Notes under the pieces: model-generated
What the model saw: the letters and a program-made list of their open reading frames with translations, nothing else
Told to the model about the DNA's origin: nothing
Databases searched by the model: none
Program-made: the position numbers and the translations under genes
In this document: piece after piece, positions 12,527 through 24,278 of the stretch
Numbering within the stretch: the first letter of the stretch is position 1
How the letters are laid out: each line of letters opens with the position of its first letter
NCBI GenBank assembly: GCA_004794655.1
Contig: SMMW01000622.1
Coordinates: 868,001 to 932,000 of the forward strand
DNA: 64,000 nt
Reading direction: 5' to 3'
Source of the DNA: Marisa cornuarietis
Taxonomy: Eukaryota; Mollusca; Gastropoda; Architaenioglossa; Ampullariidae

Positions 12527-12927
12527 GGCATTTGCCAGTAGTCGAGATAACTTTGAAGTTTAGTGACGTCGACTAAAACCCTCGCAAATTCGTGTGCATT
12601 CAGTCGTGATTGAATACTAAAATCTTTACAGTGTGAACAAACTTTCTTATGATTTAATTAATGAATGTGATATGTGTGAAAGTTTTAAGATGACTTGTGA
12701 GAGGTATCTGAGAACCTTCAGCTGCGACTGACGTGTTCGGACCTTAAAAACTAGGTGTAAGCTCATTTAGAGGAATTCGATACTTTTGAGTCCACACAAA
12801 GAAAGACGCCTATTTTTTCTGTTGACTCAACATTATCTACAAATCCCCAAGGTAAAGAAGTGTTCCTCCCCACTCCTCCCAACAAAACAGAGTATTTACT
12901 TCCGCTACTGAATATCCTTTAACCTGG

Positions 12928-13120
12928 AGCCGGTCCGGTGGCGCAGTGGTTAGCGCTTGTCACCAATACAGTGAGGGTTGGCTGTTCTGGGTTCAGCTCT
13001 CGTCTCGGGCACGCTGTTCTTTCTCTGCATGTGACATCTGTTTACAGTGCTGGCTGCCTTGCCGTGATATAGCCTTAGTTGCTGGCTCGGCGTAAAACAC
13101 CAACCTCCCCTCCCCACCCT
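12928..13120 (+). repeat. tRNA-derived SINE, full length (family A, copy 1)
   Basis: A tRNA-like head has an A box (TGGCGCAGTGG) and a B box-like GGGTTCAGCTC. The body is GTTCTTTCTCTGCATGTGAC ... CTGGCTGCCTTGCCGTGATA, TAGCCTTAGTTGCTGG, and the end is GGCGTAAAACACC plus a C-rich tail. Highly similar copies lie at 30471 and elsewhere. Confidence 0.8.
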
Positions 13121-13751
13121 TTAGCTACGAATGCGTAATACAAGTTCGTGCTTTAACCATCGGTGTTTCATCGACACCTAAATTATCTGAGAGTTATATG
13201 TCCCTTCGTCCAACATGCTGAGGGAACGAGTGGTTTTTTTTTACATTCTGTTTTGTTTGTGTTATGGCTGCGTTTATCTTCATGATTGCATTTACCTCGG
13301 CTGTGTGATTTCCCACTGTCCGCTCTGGCTTACTTCATTCGCTTTGGTAATTTTCGTCACAGCAGTGATCATGAGTCAGAGTGAATTACTTGCAGGGATG
13401 ATAACCTTCTGATATAAAAAACGTCGCCGGTGAATAGTCAGCTGGTCTCGTCTCCCTAGGCCTTGTTATCTGAACATTTCCAGACGTGCGTCTTTGCTGT
13501 TCAGTCTGCTGTCATTACCTTTTGCTAAAGGCCTTTCTTAACAGGAAAAATATGGACTAAGTTTGGCATGATATCTACATGGCAGTTATAGAAAATTTGG
13601 CTAACTTGGTCAAATATTATTCCTTAAGTTAAGAAAGTTTTCACATTGTTCTTCTTTGTACATCACTGACTGTGATTGTCTTCTGGACAGTGTGACCTGT
13701 ACAGCCCAGATAGCTTACTTATTGCCTGGGATATTGCGCCATACAAGTAAA

Positions 13752-13808
<57 letters not shown>

Positions 13809-15194
13809 TAATCTAAGTACAAGGTTGCATTGAACTCGTGTCTCAGTCATCTGTTGATGTTACTGTGATGTTACTCTAATACAATAACAATAAGACAATA
13901 ACAAAACATCTATAAGGGCTCCCTCTAAAGATCCCTTGCCAGCAAAGTTCTCTGATGATCCTTCAGCGAGGAAATGCCATTCTCCCCCAGCAAGGAAATG
14001 TCATATTCCCAATGACACAAAGAATAGAATTCTCCTATTCCCGCAAAAAAAAATGAAAAGCCAGATAACATTACTTTGAATCATCACCTACCGTTTACCG
14101 TTCACATAAAGATTTACTTAATTTTTTTTCTTAAAGGACTAATGGAGTACAAAATATTTGTCTAATGATTGAGTAAATCTCAGTGCACTATGCATAGAGA
14201 GAAGTTGCAGTCTTGATGTCAGGTCTATACGCAAACAGGTGGAAATACCTAGAATCTGGTCCCAGCTGTCATGGTGTCTGAGTCCTTGGCAACGAAGATG
14301 TATCCATGCACAACCCTGACGTCTGTGTTGTTGATGTCCTTCTGTGTATGGGGATGTTTGTTGGCGAGTATCTCAAGAACAGAAAGGGGTATTCACCAGA
14401 TTTGTCAAAACGGTATCTAACACTCAGTTCTCATTTTTAACAATTGCACCACACTTGTCCTTACATATTAGAACCCTTTTAACGCGCAGATTTGTAATTA
14501 TTCCTGAAGTATCATCACAAACAGTTACATACAGGTAAGAGCGCTACACTGTTTCTGCTTGAAACTGACAACGTCACCTCTGTTTTGCATGAAAAGTCAA
14601 TTTTCTTTTCAGAAATACCTTCTGTCAGACGGCACTTGTCCTACAGGTGATAATTTTTGCCATCGTCATTTGTTCCAGCAGAAGTCATTTTATCAGACAT
14701 TACTTGATCTAGCAGAAACAAACTTCTGTGAGAAGAAACGAACGCTGACAGAAAAATCTTATTCTGTCATGGTAAAAATGAGGCGACCACTGCTGCGAAA
14801 ATGTTGGAGCGCAGACTGTTAATAATCAGTTGAGAACCATTTGGTATTTTCATCTCGTGTCATTTACTCGCTTGTTTACACGGACAATTACTCTTGACAT
14901 TCTGGCAGCAGCGTCAGCACTAAAGTGCTCACGTAACAAGGCGGAATAATTTCCTCCACCCTTTTCAGCCAGTTTCTCCTTCTTTATGTGGAACACTTTC
15001 CAACATTTGTCGTGTAGATAGGTACAAAACATAGCAAATACAAAGCAGCGTTTAGCTAATTGTTTCCTCTCGTCATTAACACACAGTACATGCTTTTGTT
15101 CATATTACAGACTACATGCTACACACTACACCACCCATGTCCCAGATTACATTTGATCTTGCTACAGCTCACTAGCGCGCACACACTCTTTGTG

Positions 15195-15198
<4 letters not shown>
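13121..15198. other. Intergenic; nothing recognised except the ATC repeat
   Basis: AT-rich sequence without a plausible coding exon on either strand. The 3' end presumably holds the promoter of the intronless sulfotransferase gene, but no TATA box or initiator stands out. Confidence 0.45.
13752..13808 (+). repeat. (ATC)n microsatellite
   Basis: Nineteen ATC/CAT trinucleotides in a row without interruption. Confidence 0.97.

Positions 15199-15281
<83 letters not shown>
15199..15281 (+). repeat. (CA)n microsatellite, about 41 units
   Basis: Uninterrupted AC dinucleotides over 83 bp, ending about 75 bp before the first ATG of the intronless sulfotransferase gene. It creates false poly-His and poly-Cys/Val open frames. 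Confidence 0.98.
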
Positions 15282-15283
<2 letters not shown>

Positions 15284-15354
15284 GTCTGAACTTAGTGTTT
15301 GGCTGACAAAGCAGGACTGGATGATGTGTAGAGACGAAGTACGTTCGATCCTTG

Positions 15355-16881
15355 ATGCCAGTTCTCATTCAGTTGGCATCAGTGCTGCTCTCGTTGTTGC
15401 CTTCTTTGTTACTCTGTCACGTCACTTGGCTCTGTTGTCACAGCATGCTGGTCGTGTGCCTGTCCCTGGTGTGCCTGCTCATACTGCCCCACCTGCCGTA
15501 CCATGTGTCTCAACTGGCCCCCGCTGTGCTGCGCATGCCTCCGACAGACACCGGACACTGGAACATGCAGTACATTCTGTCGCTGCTGCATCCTGGGACA
15601 AAGAATGACGACGGTTCCACGCCCAAGTCTAATGATGAGGTTACTGTCAGCAACATGAGAGATCTCCGTCACAGATCTTTATCTCACGACTCCATCCTTC
15701 ATGGAGAATCAGCAACTGACTTTGTGGACAAGACCGAGCTAGGATGGGAACAGTGGAATCAACAAAGCTTCTGCAATTGTTCAGAACCGCGGCGGTGCAC
15801 GCCACATCATCACGTGGCCTTTGTCAAAGTCCACAAGGCTGCCAGCTCCACTGTGGCCAACATCCTCCAGCGGTTTGGCTACAAGCGGGGGCTCAATTTC
15901 GCCTTGCCCGACAAGCGCCTGCACTCGGGTGCCTACAACTACTTGTCCAAACCAGGGGATGTTCTCACTCGACACTCCGTGATTCCGCTCCCCAAAGGCG
16001 CTCATTATGACATTTTGTGGAACCACGCCGTGTACAACCTCTCGGCCTTCCGAGATATCATGCCGCCGGACACGGCTTACATCACCATCGTGCGTGAGCC
16101 CTTCCAGCAGTTTGTGTCCGCCTTTCTGTACTACCAGCCAGAGGCACCACCACCAATACAAACCAACAGGTCGACCATACATGAGACGAACCCAGTCTCC
16201 GACTTCCTATACAATGGGGCGAAACACAATCAGATGAGTTACTACCGTAACAAGCAGGCCGAGGACCTGGGAATGACGCTGCATCACGTGCCCAACGCCA
16301 CCCTGCGCCACCAGTATATCAGACAGCTGGCAGCCGATTTCCACCTCGTCATGATCACCGAGTTCTTTGACGAGTCCCTGGTGCTGCTGCGACGACTGCT
16401 GTGCTGGGATGTGCAAGACATCCTGTACATCCCTATGAACGCCAACGTCAAGAGCAGAGCGTTCCGCTTCTCCGACGCCGATCGCGCGCGGCATCGTCTT
16501 CTGGCCCCTGTCGACTACGACCTGTACGAGTTCTTCCGGAACAGACTAGTTAGTGTCGTGAAGAATCAGTCAGACGATTTCCGGATGGAGGTTCAGCAAT
16601 TCAAAAACATCGTCTTGCAGGTCCAGTCGTTCTGTCACAGCAGTGCGTCCAGAATATCGTTTCCACCGATGAACGTCTCTTCCTGGTCCAACGAGAGTAT
16701 TGAGGTGACCCGCATAGATTGCCGTCTACTGACTATGCCAGAACTGGATTTCCTTGAAGTCCTCTGGAGAAGGGCAGTCAGTTTGCTTCCTTGGAAGGAA
16801 CAACTGACGCGACTGTCGACCGCCTACAGTCGGCGCCAACTTCGTAAGCGTTTCGGTCGCTCGTCATGGAGCAAGCACTAG
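15355..16881 (+). CDS. Galactose-3-O-sulfotransferase family protein, intronless copy
   Basis: A single open exon encodes a complete type II Golgi sulfotransferase of the Gal3ST family (PAPS-dependent sulfation of galactose). The first in-frame ATG after a stop is at 15355. The ATG at 15445 has a better context (A at -3) and starts just before the hydrophobic signal anchor (LVVCLSLVCLLILPHLPY), giving 478 residues; I think 15445 is at least as likely. A stem with CNC/CSEP cysteines precedes the PAPS loop VAFVKVHKAASSTVANIL. The 3'-phosphate motif is YITIVREPFQQFVSAF, and the conserved block EFFDESLVLLRRLLCWD follows. The C terminus is basic. Several N-glycosylation sequons are present. The exon runs straight through the place where the copy at 1330-4763 has an intron (after HVVFWK). 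An AATAAA lies about 230 bp downstream. A long CA microsatellite sits just upstream. Confidence 0.88.
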   Translation: MPVLIQLASVLLSLLPSLLLCHVTWLCCHSMLVVCLSLVCLLILPHLPYHVSQLAPAVLRMPPTDTGHWNMQYILSLLHPGTKNDDGSTPKSNDEVTVSNMRDLRHRSLSHDSILHGESATDFVDKTELGWEQWNQQSFCNCSEPRRCTPHHHVAFVKVHKAASSTVANILQRFGYKRGLNFALPDKRLHSGAYNYLSKPGDVLTRHSVIPLPKGAHYDILWNHAVYNLSAFRDIMPPDTAYITIVREPFQQFVSAFLYYQPEAPPPIQTNRSTIHETNPVSDFLYNGAKHNQMSYYRNKQAEDLGMTLHHVPNATLRHQYIRQLAADFHLVMITEFFDESLVLLRRLLCWDVQDILYIPMNANVKSRAFRFSDADRARHRLLAPVDYDLYEFFRNRLVSVVKNQSDDFRMEVQQFKNIVLQVQSFCHSSASRISFPPMNVSSWSNESIEVTRIDCRLLTMPELDFLEVLWRRAVSLLPWKEQLTRLSTAYSRRQLRKRFGRSSWSKH

Positions 16882-17108
16882 TTCATTATGAAGCGTTCCA
16901 TTGAAAACTTTGCTATCTGAAACACCTCAAAATGTTGGCTGATGATGACATGTCTGGCTGTACTAGCCGCCGATTTTGTTCCGATATGACTCAGGAAAAG
17001 AAGCAGCTTCAGAAGCCTTTGAAGGCGTGACGTCAGCGACCTTGCCTCCGTTCTCTGCGAAATCTTGCTCTTAAAGGACAACACGAGCGCTCAGCGAAAA
17101 TCGCTAGA

Positions 17109-17114
17109 AATAAA
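17109..17114 (+). promoter_or_regulatory. Candidate polyadenylation signal of the intronless sulfotransferase gene
   Basis: AATAAA on the coding strand about 230 bp after the stop codon. This is a plausible but untested end of the transcript. Confidence 0.4.
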
Positions 17115-17119
17115 GCACA

Positions 17120-20100
17120 AAGTATCACAAAAACATGTTACGGTGATATTTTATGACAAAGAGGCACGAAAGATTTTATATTAATATTTCTCTCTTAAGC
17201 ACACCTGGATTTTGTCGAGAAAACAGGAAGTGACGAAACGGAGGTATTTCTAAAAAAAGCACTATCTGAAGTCAAAGAGAAAAGATGCAATCCTTGGTAA
17301 AAGAAAACTGACCAGGACACATTGTGCTGTTGCTGAATTTTCTCTTCGACACTCAGATGGAGTTAGTTTGTACTCATTAAGGAAATCCTAAAGATAATGG
17401 CAGCAAACACCAGTGGATTAACTTTGTTCAGAGATGTGTATATACAGGACTCTGCTTTGTTCAAACGTGCTGTGAGTCCTCACACCGCACTCAAGAATTT
17501 GCTCAAAACGTTTCAAAATCGATTGTTATCCAGTCACTTATACAGTACAAGCAAGTCTTGAACTTTCAATAAAACGAAGAAATCTTCTTCCTACAGCAGT
17601 GCTTACTATACAAAAGCACGAGACGTTAAAATGAACTACGACTGCTGGTTGATCAAGCACCAGATATACAACATCGACAGTTTCTACACCGTCTGGTCTA
17701 CAAGTAACAGTGTGTGACAGTCACAAACACATCATCATCAGTCGTATCTTTATCCAACATAATTCTAACAACAACTGACAATGTGAGGGTACCATTGATG
17801 TGCGTGCTCGAAACAGCTAAAAAAGAAAAAAAAAAGAATTGAGGGTGATAAACATAAGGAGCTTAAACGGGAACATGTGATTGACTTACCAGTCTTTTGA
17901 ATGAATTCAGTTTGGACCATTTAATTATTTTTTAACTTCATTCGAAGCTTCTAAATAAGGTTCCAAGCTGTAGGGCTGTATTTCAAATTCATCCTGTTTC
18001 ATTTCTGGGGCAAAAAAAATCGCTTCTTGAACACGACAACCTGAGCGATGTTTCTTCATTTGACTTAAAGACATGCAAACTCGCTGTTACAAATACTTCG
18101 ATCACGTAAGAGAACCTTCAGTACAGGAGAGTACTTTTTCCCGCCTTCCTAGTTGCAGGTGAGAATGCCGATGTTTGAAGGCTTGTATCTTTAAAATTAA
18201 GCATAATTATGCACTCATATTTTGGGAATCAATATTTTAAAACGAACTTAACCCGATCATAAAGAAATAATGTTGCGCTCCTGTTGTCTTTTAATCATTA
18301 CTTTGACAAGTAAAACTATGATACCTTACTATGGCGTTGTATTGAACAACGTGTAAAAATGAGGAAGGAGTGAATACAGTTCACTGAATAATGGCAGCAG
18401 GCAACATTACCTAAGACGCAAAACAGCTGAGACAACGCTTGAAATTGCGTAAAATACTTTTACCTTCAAGGACCCCATAACGTGATGGTTTCCTGCAGCA
18501 GCGTTTGTTAGAGAAGTACTGTATTCGAAATTCTCTTTGAGTGAGTAAGTGAGTGAAAGAAGGATGCTGACGTCACGCTTCCGTAGTTGCTCCCTTCAGT
18601 GGGACGTTTAGGAAAAAAGAAATCAACTGCTCGGATGATGAATTTAACTAACAAAGCTATCACATGCTGAGAGCGTGAGTTTTCAGTACAAGAGCACCAG
18701 ATACTCTTGTGCCAGTTTCTGAATGTGAAATCAATCAGGAGGCGAGTGGTATCGTTGCGCTGGCGCTGGGCTGCAGTAAACGGGATGTGTTCTGATGATC
18801 AATGTCACGAGTGGTGTCTTCTAGATTTATGGGAACGTCACCTTACACAAATCACGTGACATTCTTATTCAGCGTCATTATATATATATATTGCATTTCT
18901 ATTTGAAAAATGGGGTTATATGAGGTTATATGAAGGGGTATATATGGAAGTGTGGAATGTGCCACGTGCGCACAGGCAGCATGACCGTTAGACGACCCCG
19001 TGACAAAAGAGGGCAGGATATCATACGCACGCACGTACGCACGCGCGCGCGCACACACACACACACACAGGCGACACACCCGTGCACAGGTTCCAGAAAA
19101 AGTCGGGTGTCAGGGTCGGGTCGACAGATAACAGAGTTAAATTGGGACAGCGTAGAGGTGAGAGGATCACTCTCGACCAAGAAGTTTAAGGATTTGTTCT
19201 CTTGTGTATACTTTGCCTTTGTTGGAACCATCAACCGGCGTTAGAGTAAATAAACCCACGACAGTGTTGACGTGTTATTGTAAGATTGGGCAAGCAGCCC
19301 CCATCTACCCTGTTATATCAGCATGACACAGTGAATGGGTTATGGCATCATCTGTCTCTATTTTCGTAATCTCAGTCATCAAAATATTAGATTAACATGC
19401 TAATCCTGTGTATTTATGGTTGTTCTTTTTAAGTATGCCGATTGTCGAATCCCTGCTGCATAAGGTCAAATGTCATCACAAGTCATGTAGTCACAGGAGA
19501 GCCATTTCCTCGTAGTAAAGTTAAACTTGATGCACTCTCCTTATTTCTTTCCTAGCTCGACGAGCTCGACAGCTCATTTTTGACAACAAAAGTGGGGATC
19601 GATATCAGGGCCGACTATTCGTGGCAAGGGGAGATAATGAGGTGATTTGCCCGGGTGACGTCTTTCGACTGTGTAACATGCTTTCGGCTGGAGTGTGGGT
19701 AGCGGGAAAATAGCCAAGCACTTGTCATAAAGGGGAGAATAAAGGTTGATCCCCATCCACCAACACACACACACACATACGACTTACTCGCTTTCTCTCG
19801 TTCACTCACTGCCCCTGGTACTCACGGGTACTGTCTCAAATGACGATGTTGGCCAGGTTTGTTATGTAGAGGTATGTCGGAATGCGCAGAACTCCCCTCA
19901 TTGGGCCCTCACTAGTCCTCTTTTAGTCCTTGTACTTAACTTTTGCGATAATTATCGATTGGTTTTTACGTTTTCATCCAAAATGTTTATCATGCTTCTG
20001 AATTACGACTAAGTTAAATTCGGACATCCATTATCCTGACACAGCGAGGGGCTCGATATCTCTAAAAACGATCCTAAAGGAAATAAAATATTTCGCACGT

Positions 20101-20580
20101 GTATATGGATAAAGTTAATAAAACAAGAGGAAAATGTGTTTGTAAAATGTCTCATGTCAATACAACAAAGTGAAGGTAAAACTCGGTGTTTTTCTGTTAA
20201 ACACAGACGATATACAGGGGGGATTTCTAAAAGACAACAGGTTGTATATGTCACAACTCAGGCCTGCGACAGTTATGCGTTCCTTCAACTCACAACAAAT
20301 GATCTGTCAGTGGGCTTAAAAAAACTATTATTATAACAGTAGACAAATGAATAGTTAAAATATTTTACCAACCCACCCCAGGGAAGGCCGCCAAGGATGC
20401 TGATCACACTCACGAAAATAATTCCCTACAAATTGAACACTTTTATCCACTGTCTTGTTGTGTTGTACAATTTCTACCGTTCATATTGCTCCTCAAAGCA
20501 TGGCACTAATGTTGTAATAGAGTGGTATATAAATACATATAATCATCATCATTCCTTAACCGGTACAAGCCGATCCACTA
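17120..20580. other. Intergenic; no recognised gene
   Basis: No coding match on either strand; only simple repeats near 19 kb. Confidence 0.5.
19022..19070 (+). repeat. Mixed CG/CA simple repeat
   Basis: CACGCACGTACGCACGCGCG followed by CACACA runs. Confidence 0.85.
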
Positions 20581-20581
20581 G

Positions 20582-20880
20582 CTAGCCGGGTCCCCTGTGG
20601 GGTGGGTCCGCCAGTCTGTAAGTGATGTCCTGCAACTCGTCCTTGCTGCCTGCTATCAGGTCAACCTCCTCTGCAAAGCACAGGTTGCATGTCAGCCTCC
20701 CACCGATGGACACGGAGGCGTGGTGGTCATGGAAGGTTTCTCGCATGACATTTTCCAGGAAGACGTTGAAGAGTACAGGCGACAGAAGAAGGCCCTGGTG
20801 AACTCCCACATGATAGTTTGTCAGGAATGAACTCCGGGAGCCTTTGTACAGTGCTTTGGTGGTTCAAACGAGACCCTCCT
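20582..20880 (-). mobile_element. LINE reverse transcriptase core fragment, catalytic motif mutated
   Basis: The minus strand encodes GVHQGLLLSPVLFNVFLENV, then SIGGRLTCNLCFAEEVDLIA and DELQDITYRLAD. This is the palm domain of a LINE reverse transcriptase. The catalytic F-A-D-D reads F-A-E-E, so the copy is inactive. It has no full ORF and is truncated at both ends. Confidence 0.75.
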
Positions 20881-23048
20881 CAATGTTAAATTTCATCGTC
20901 ACATGTCAAAAACACTCGCGCCAGGCTTTATTAAATCCGTTAACTATGAAAAAAACTAAATTTCTTTGCAGACTTGCAGTGTGTATTTACCACGAGTTGA
21001 CAGTAATATTTTAGAGTTTATAGATCGAAGTCAAATTAACGGAGGTACGCTAAATAGTCTGACCCCGTCCGCGCCAGACTTTTCAGTGAAGGCAAACATA
21101 CTCGTTAGCTACTAGCTGGGCATTTCAATCACCCACAGTTATGAAAAGGTGTACACTTACTGATATAATATTAACAATGCAGTGTCCACGCATGAAAATG
21201 TCTTTGCTAATATCACTCTCCTTGAATAGGTAGAGTCAACAGGAAGTATAAACACCCATCGAAATGAAAATATCTAATATCGTCAGAAAAACGCATATCA
21301 TCAAGCCTCCCAAAGATATGGAGTTAAAAAAACACCACCACTACACAACTGTTTATTAAAGTGACCACTCCGCCAGGTAAGAAATTTGCTGTTTGCGAGT
21401 TTAAATACAAGGAAGATAAAAACATGGTGTGGCAAAGATCAAAGTGTGACACTTTCACAAGTTTGACAAAAAATCCAGAGTGAAACGTTTCAATGTGTTG
21501 CCACACTTCAGTGTCGTACATGGGGGTAAAGCCCTACTACACTCACGTGGTCCGCCAGCGCAATGAGCGCCGCCAGCTTGGGGGCGGAGTGATACGACAT
21601 GGGGCAACTCCGGCTAACTTGACTACAGCTGTCTTATCTTCTTCTGTCATCATTAGATATCGGTTCCCTTTATTAGGATATTTATTATTTTATGTACATC
21701 GTTGTTTGCGCCTTTACCGTGCAACAGGTGGCTGGAACAGATTCTATCAACAATGTCACGTGTCTCCATTCTCTCCCCGCAAACACAGACGCTCGCCTTC
21801 ACTATATTTATACTTTATTATTCAAGTGTTTTGGGTTTTAGTTATCACATTTATCTGATCGGACATATGTCTGAAGTTTAATTACGCACCATGGGGATGG
21901 ACCAACAATCCCGACCCCTCAATATATCCAACATTTTAAAATGAATTGTAAAATATTTATTGATAATGCCCTTTAAATTCTTTTCTTGAATTGTGGAAAA
22001 AATGTATTTGTAATGTTGGTAGTATTTCTCTGCTAAGCAGTAAGCCTCAGCATTCTGTTTGCACATAGTCATATTGAATTCTTTCGCTCTGTCCTTTTTT
22101 TAACTTAAGTACACAAACTAATTATAAATATAATTAATTAAAATTGTCCTGGTGGCTGATCTATGTATTTTATAAACGAAGCAAAGTGCAGCTGCACATG
22201 AATACTATTAGAGACGACAGCTTGCCAAAATCGGAAAATGAGAACTCTTGAGCAGAAAGACATCCAGATATCTTCACATGGACACCGGTGAATAAGAGCA
22301 GAGATGTAATCAGTCCTGTCTGACTCCAGAGAATACTACGCTGGAGACATTTCGACAAACCTGACAAAACTACATACCGCAAATTTAGACAACGACGTAA
22401 TTTAAAAGACTATGAGAGAAAAAGACAGGGAGCGATGGAAAGTGCAAGTGAGTGAGGGGGGGATCCGAGTGAGTTTTGTTGCTGCTCGCACCAGTTGCAC
22501 CACATAATAATTTCCTTCCAGTTTTGTAGCACGAGCCGGCCTCTCTCGTTGTTGACTGATAAGCACACGACACACACCAGCGATGTGGCGGGCTGATAGT
22601 CGTCTGCGGAAACGAGTGATGAATGGCATGCGGCTAATGACAAAACAAGTGAAGGAAGGGGATTAGAGGGGAACAAGATGCGTCAGACGAGTGCGTGTCC
22701 CAGATGGCCACCCCTCCCCACTCTGACAGCAAGCCATGCGCGGTGCCCGCCCGATAATGGTGGTCCTCAGGCCCATGGCCACCTGCTGCAAGTAGTCGTA
22801 TCATCCCATGCGGCAAAGCCAAGCTTCCAGTTTGTGTTGGGATTGGCTGCGGTCAGGCACGTTCAACAGGTCAGCAAGAGGAGGAATCCAGTCGTCCTCT
22901 CTCCAGGCTCACCGATGCTGGTTTCGAACAGTTTCAACTGTTACTCCCAAGAGAAAATTTGCATTGTTTTCCCTTCAGAGAAACTGAGCAGTAAGGCTGT
23001 GATGACAGAATTCTGTTGGTAGAAGGGTCATCACCTAAGTGCACCACC
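20881..23048. other. Intergenic and GPCR upstream region
   Basis: No gene recognised. The last few hundred bases before 23049 are more GC-rich and probably include the GPCR 5' UTR or promoter. An upstream non-coding exon cannot be excluded. Confidence 0.4.
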
Positions 23049-24113
23049 ATGGCGGTTCGGGTACGCAGCTACTCCAGCGATTCCGGGAAGCTGCCCAGCG
23101 ACAGTCCAGTGGTGGTGAGGAGTCACTTTGCCTACACGATGGTAGAGAACATGGGTCTGTGCGTGGTGCTGACAGACGACCTGCAGAGCTTTCTGGACGC
23201 CACTTGCTGGGCGCAGATCGTGGTGGCAACGGTGGGCGCGCTGGGTGCCAGTGTGGCTGTGGCCGGCTCCCTGATCAAACGGCCTAGGTCCTCGGTCAGC
23301 ATGCAGCTGGCATGCTTGGCAGCCTTTGACTTGATGTTTCTTGCCAGCTCGCTGGGCGTAGCGGCTCTGGCCTTAGCGCGATGGTGGGGTGGTGTGACCG
23401 TCAAGGTGTTCCTCAGCCTGCGGACCTTGACTTTCTGGGGCGCCGCTTACGTCACACTGGACATAAGCCTTGAACGTCTTCTGTCAGTTGCTCACCCCTT
23501 CCTAGCCGAGCGCCGTTTCACGGTCACCTTCGCCCTACGGCGCACCACCATCAACCTCCTGCTGGGCACGGCCTTCACCCTTCCATACGTCCTTGACCTC
23601 ATCAACGACTACGGCGTGGGGCCTTGGTGTACAGGCCTGACGATGTTCGGACTCATCTACACCCTCTACATCTCCTTGCTTCTCCTCTACCTCCTTCCTT
23701 TTTCGGCTGTCATTATCAGCAACTGCACCTTTGCCTGCATACTTTGCCGTCTTGGTCGTCGGTCGACGCACCAACAAAGACCGTCCACAAGAGGGTTATC
23801 GGCGCTGGTGCTGGCCCTGGGCGCGTGGTACGCCGTGTGCATGCTGGCGCCCAGCCTCCTTTTCCTGTTACGCCTCACCCGCGCGGAGGTGTTCGAGCCC
23901 GACGTGGATTTACGCGTGGCTGCAGTGGCTGACACGCTGGTCACTGTCAGCGCCGCCGCCAACTGTGTCTTCTACTTCCTGCTGTGGCGGCCATTTCGTC
24001 ACGTGCTGCTGACGTGGCTGTGCCGCAGTACCATCTTCTCATCCTCCACTGCCTCTGGGAATAATCCACAGCCCAACACTTGTAGGAATGCTTGCCAAGA
24101 ATCATCCCACTAA
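23049..24113 (+). CDS. Rhodopsin-like (class A) orphan G protein-coupled receptor
   Basis: A single-exon gene encodes a 354-residue seven-helix receptor for the plasma membrane. The start was chosen at 23049 because the context CACCATGG is an almost ideal initiation site; the frame upstream lacks another ATG after its stop. Helices run from about residue 50 (TM1) to the helix ending ANCVFYFLLWRPFR (TM7). Class A signatures visible are the TM2 aspartate in LAAFDLMFL, E-R-L in place of DRY at the end of TM3 (ISLERLLSV), a proline-containing TM6 (CMLAPSL), and N-C-V-F-Y in place of NPxxY. Missing are the TM1 asparagine (GA instead of GN) and the TM3 cysteine that normally pairs with extracellular loop 2, although the loop has a cysteine (GPWCTG). 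The ligand is unknown; a neuropeptide or amine type is possible. The neighbouring genes give no clue to its role. Confidence 0.85.
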   Translation: MAVRVRSYSSDSGKLPSDSPVVVRSHFAYTMVENMGLCVVLTDDLQSFLDATCWAQIVVATVGALGASVAVAGSLIKRPRSSVSMQLACLAAFDLMFLASSLGVAALALARWWGGVTVKVFLSLRTLTFWGAAYVTLDISLERLLSVAHPFLAERRFTVTFALRRTTINLLLGTAFTLPYVLDLINDYGVGPWCTGLTMFGLIYTLYISLLLLYLLPFSAVIISNCTFACILCRLGRRSTHQQRPSTRGLSALVLALGAWYAVCMLAPSLLFLLRLTRAEVFEPDVDLRVAAVADTLVTVSAAANCVFYFLLWRPFRHVLLTWLCRSTIFSSSTASGNNPQPNTCRNACQESSH

Positions 24114-24272
24114 TTAAAAGTGTGTGGGTATATAAGTGCGGCAGCTTGGAAGATTCTGTGTAACTCTTCTATTTCAGCACCGTGCTAGCTTACCGGAAAG
24201 AAGAGACAGAACTACACAAGAATTTAAAACTACCATATATACAGTTTTATTTTCAAATCACCATACAGCCCT

Positions 24273-24278
24273 AATAAA
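24273..24278 (+). promoter_or_regulatory. Candidate polyadenylation signal of the GPCR gene
   Basis: AATAAA about 160 bp after the GPCR stop codon, in an A/T-rich stretch. A plausible 3' end. Confidence 0.35.

Larger units (their letters stand above)
8251..12900. other. Intergenic; no recognised gene
   Basis: Contains the LINE scrap at 10288 and the minisatellite at 10745. Open frames at 8251-8812 and a 48-codon acidic frame near 11012-11155 resemble no family I know and lack splice or context support. Confidence 0.5.

Noticed and set aside
15060..15608. Open frames with poly-(Thr-His) and poly-(Cys-Val) around 15.2 kb
   Set aside because: They are translations of the CA microsatellite; the real gene begins after it in another frame.
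21493..21858. 121-codon plus-strand open frame with a hydrophobic end
   Set aside because: No conserved motif, AT-driven hydrophobicity at the end, no gene context.
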